The notes under the pieces were generated by a model. The model was not told the origin of the DNA. It searched no databases and saw nothing but the letters and a program-made list of their open reading frames with translations. A stretch of DNA of 6,245 nucleotides from CAZKMM01 sp964553915 (GTDB lineage: Bacteria; RBG-13-61-14; DRUE01). Within the stretch, counting starts at the first letter, position 1; each line of letters opens with the position of its first letter. Position numbers and translations under genes: made by a program. Of this stretch, positions 5,438-6,245 are shown piece by piece. The stretch is from NCBI GenBank assembly GCA_964553915.1, contig CAZKMM010000136.1, positions 1 to 6,245 on the forward strand, in the 5' to 3' direction.

Positions 5438-6245
5438 TTTCCAGCTAAACTTCTAATTTTCTCGCAGAGTGCTTTTCCAAATTGACTGCATTTAACCTGC
5501 TTGGCATTTTTAATCTGCCGGGCAAGGTCATAGGTTACAATTTTTTCCTTAATAGTTTTTTTCAGGGCTTTACGGATTAAATTTCCTGCTTCCTTCCATC
5601 CCAGCCAGTCAAACATCATTGCTCCGGAAAGAATCAAGGAGCCAGGATTAACCATATCTTTTCCCGCATATTTGGGAGCAGTGCCGTGAGTAGCTTCAAA
5701 AACCGCTACCTGGTCTCCAATATTTGCGCCGGGAGCCATTCCCAGCCCGCCTACCTGAGCCGCCAGAGCATCAGAGAGATAATCCCCATTAAGATTGGGA
5801 GTGGCAATCACATCATATTCTTCTGGTCTGAGCAGAACCTGCTGGAACATTGCATCTGCGATTCGGTCTTTGAGCACAATCTTTCCCTGGGGAACCCTGC
5901 CCTGACCTTTTTTAAGAAGCTCCTGCTCGGTTATGATACGGTCAGAAAATTCCTTCTTTGCCAGCTCATATCCCCAGAGTCTGAACGCGCCCTCGGTGTA
6001 TTTCATAATATTGCCTTTATGAACTAAGGTTATGCTTTTGCGGTTGTTTTCCAGGGCATATTGAATCGCCTTTCTTACCAATCGTTGAGTATTGAATTTG
6101 CTGATGGGCTTGATGCCAATTCCACAATCCTCAGGAAGGGAGATTTTAAAATTTCGCTTCAGATAATTTTTGAGCTGTTTTGATTGAAGGGAATTTGCCT
6201 CCCATTCAATTCCCGCATAAACATCTTCCATATTTTCCCGAAAGA
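5434..6245 (-). CDS. icd: NADP-dependent isocitrate dehydrogenase (5' end outside window)
   Basis: The C-terminal 269 residues are visible; the gene continues past the right edge. An ATG at 6231 looks like a start but is internal: upstream in-frame codons read FREN, giving FRENMEDVYAGIEW, the conserved stretch around E. coli Arg153. Numbering from that Met: LVHKGNIMKYTEGAF (69-83) holds the catalytic lysine (K72); KDRIADAMFQQ (121-131) and LNGDYLSDALAAQVGG (147-162) hold the metal-binding aspartates; THGTAPKYAG (181-190) and VTYDLAR (232-238) hold the Lys-Tyr and Tyr/Arg that mark NADP rather than NAD use in the E. coli enzyme. The enzyme oxidatively decarboxylates isocitrate to 2-oxoglutarate in the TCA cycle, in the cytoplasm. 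The visible length matches the same part of the 416-residue E. coli protein. The regulatory serine region is outside the window. Its TGA overlaps the M28 ATG. Confidence 0.96.
   Translation of the reverse strand, partial: FRENMEDVYAGIEWEANSLQSKQLKNYLKRNFKISLPEDCGIGIKPISKFNTQRLVRKAIQYALENNRKSITLVHKGNIMKYTEGAFRLWGYELAKKEFSDRIITEQELLKKGQGRVPQGKIVLKDRIADAMFQQVLLRPEEYDVIATPNLNGDYLSDALAAQVGGLGMAPGANIGDQVAVFEATHGTAPKYAGKDMVNPGSLILSGAMMFDWLGWKEAGNLIRKALKKTIKEKIVTYDLARQIKNAKQVKCSQFGKALCEKIRSLAGK

Noticed and set aside
6229..6231. ATG at 6231 as the true start of isocitrate dehydrogenase
   Set aside because: Codons upstream stay open to the window edge and read FREN, a conserved active-site stretch, so the real start lies outside the window.
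1..6245. Mobile elements, CRISPR arrays, tRNA/rRNA genes or a novel defence system
   Set aside because: No transposase, integrase, direct-repeat array, tRNA-like fold or toxin/nuclease signature was seen; nearly all of the sequence is accounted for by six recognisable protein families.

Overview
This is an AT-leaning bacterial window in which every supportable gene lies on the minus strand, so the genes are read from right (6245) to left (1). The sequence does not name the organism. An E. coli-type NADP isocitrate dehydrogenase, a membrane-anchored sugar-nucleotide dehydratase and consensus Shine-Dalgarno/-10 motifs all point to Bacteria. The compact mix of unrelated functions resembles an uncultivated-lineage genome, but that is only an impression.

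In transcription order the layout is as follows. (1) The C-terminal two thirds of isocitrate dehydrogenase (icd), cut by the right edge. (2) A membrane-embedded M28-family metallopeptidase at 5437-4278, broken into two frames by an apparent one-base loss near 4775-4777. (3) An intact DUF1848 protein at 4281-3394 with a radical-SAM-like CX3CX2C cysteine cluster at its C-terminus. (4) A protein resembling the uncharacterised nucleotidyltransferase family PF14907 at 3362-2124. (5) A DegT/DnrJ/EryC1/StrS sugar aminotransferase at 2078-942, with a TTG start and a strong Shine-Dalgarno. (6) The N-terminal 315 residues of a FlaA1/CapD/WbpM-type nucleotide-sugar dehydratase/epimerase, cut by the left edge.

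Three junctions are 4-base ATGA overlaps (icd/M28, M28/DUF1848, aminotransferase/dehydratase). The other two gaps are 31 and 45 bases. The whole block could be one transcription unit, but a perfect extended -10 (TGATATAAT) sits in the 45-base gap and probably gives the sugar genes their own promoter. No convincing terminator, RNA gene, mobile element, CRISPR or repeat array was seen, and no gene-free stretch exceeds about 45 bases.

Functionally there are two halves. The left half is a surface-polysaccharide or glycan sugar module: a 4,6-dehydratase-type enzyme plus a PLP aminotransferase would make a 4-amino-6-deoxy nucleotide sugar, with the nucleotidyltransferase-like protein as a possible partner. 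The right half is a TCA-cycle gene followed by two poorly understood proteins. The points most worth checking are the frameshifted M28 gene with membrane segments inserted inside its catalytic domain, the DUF1848 protein with its iron-sulfur-type motif at the 'wrong' end, and a hairpin directly in front of the DUF1848 start codon.
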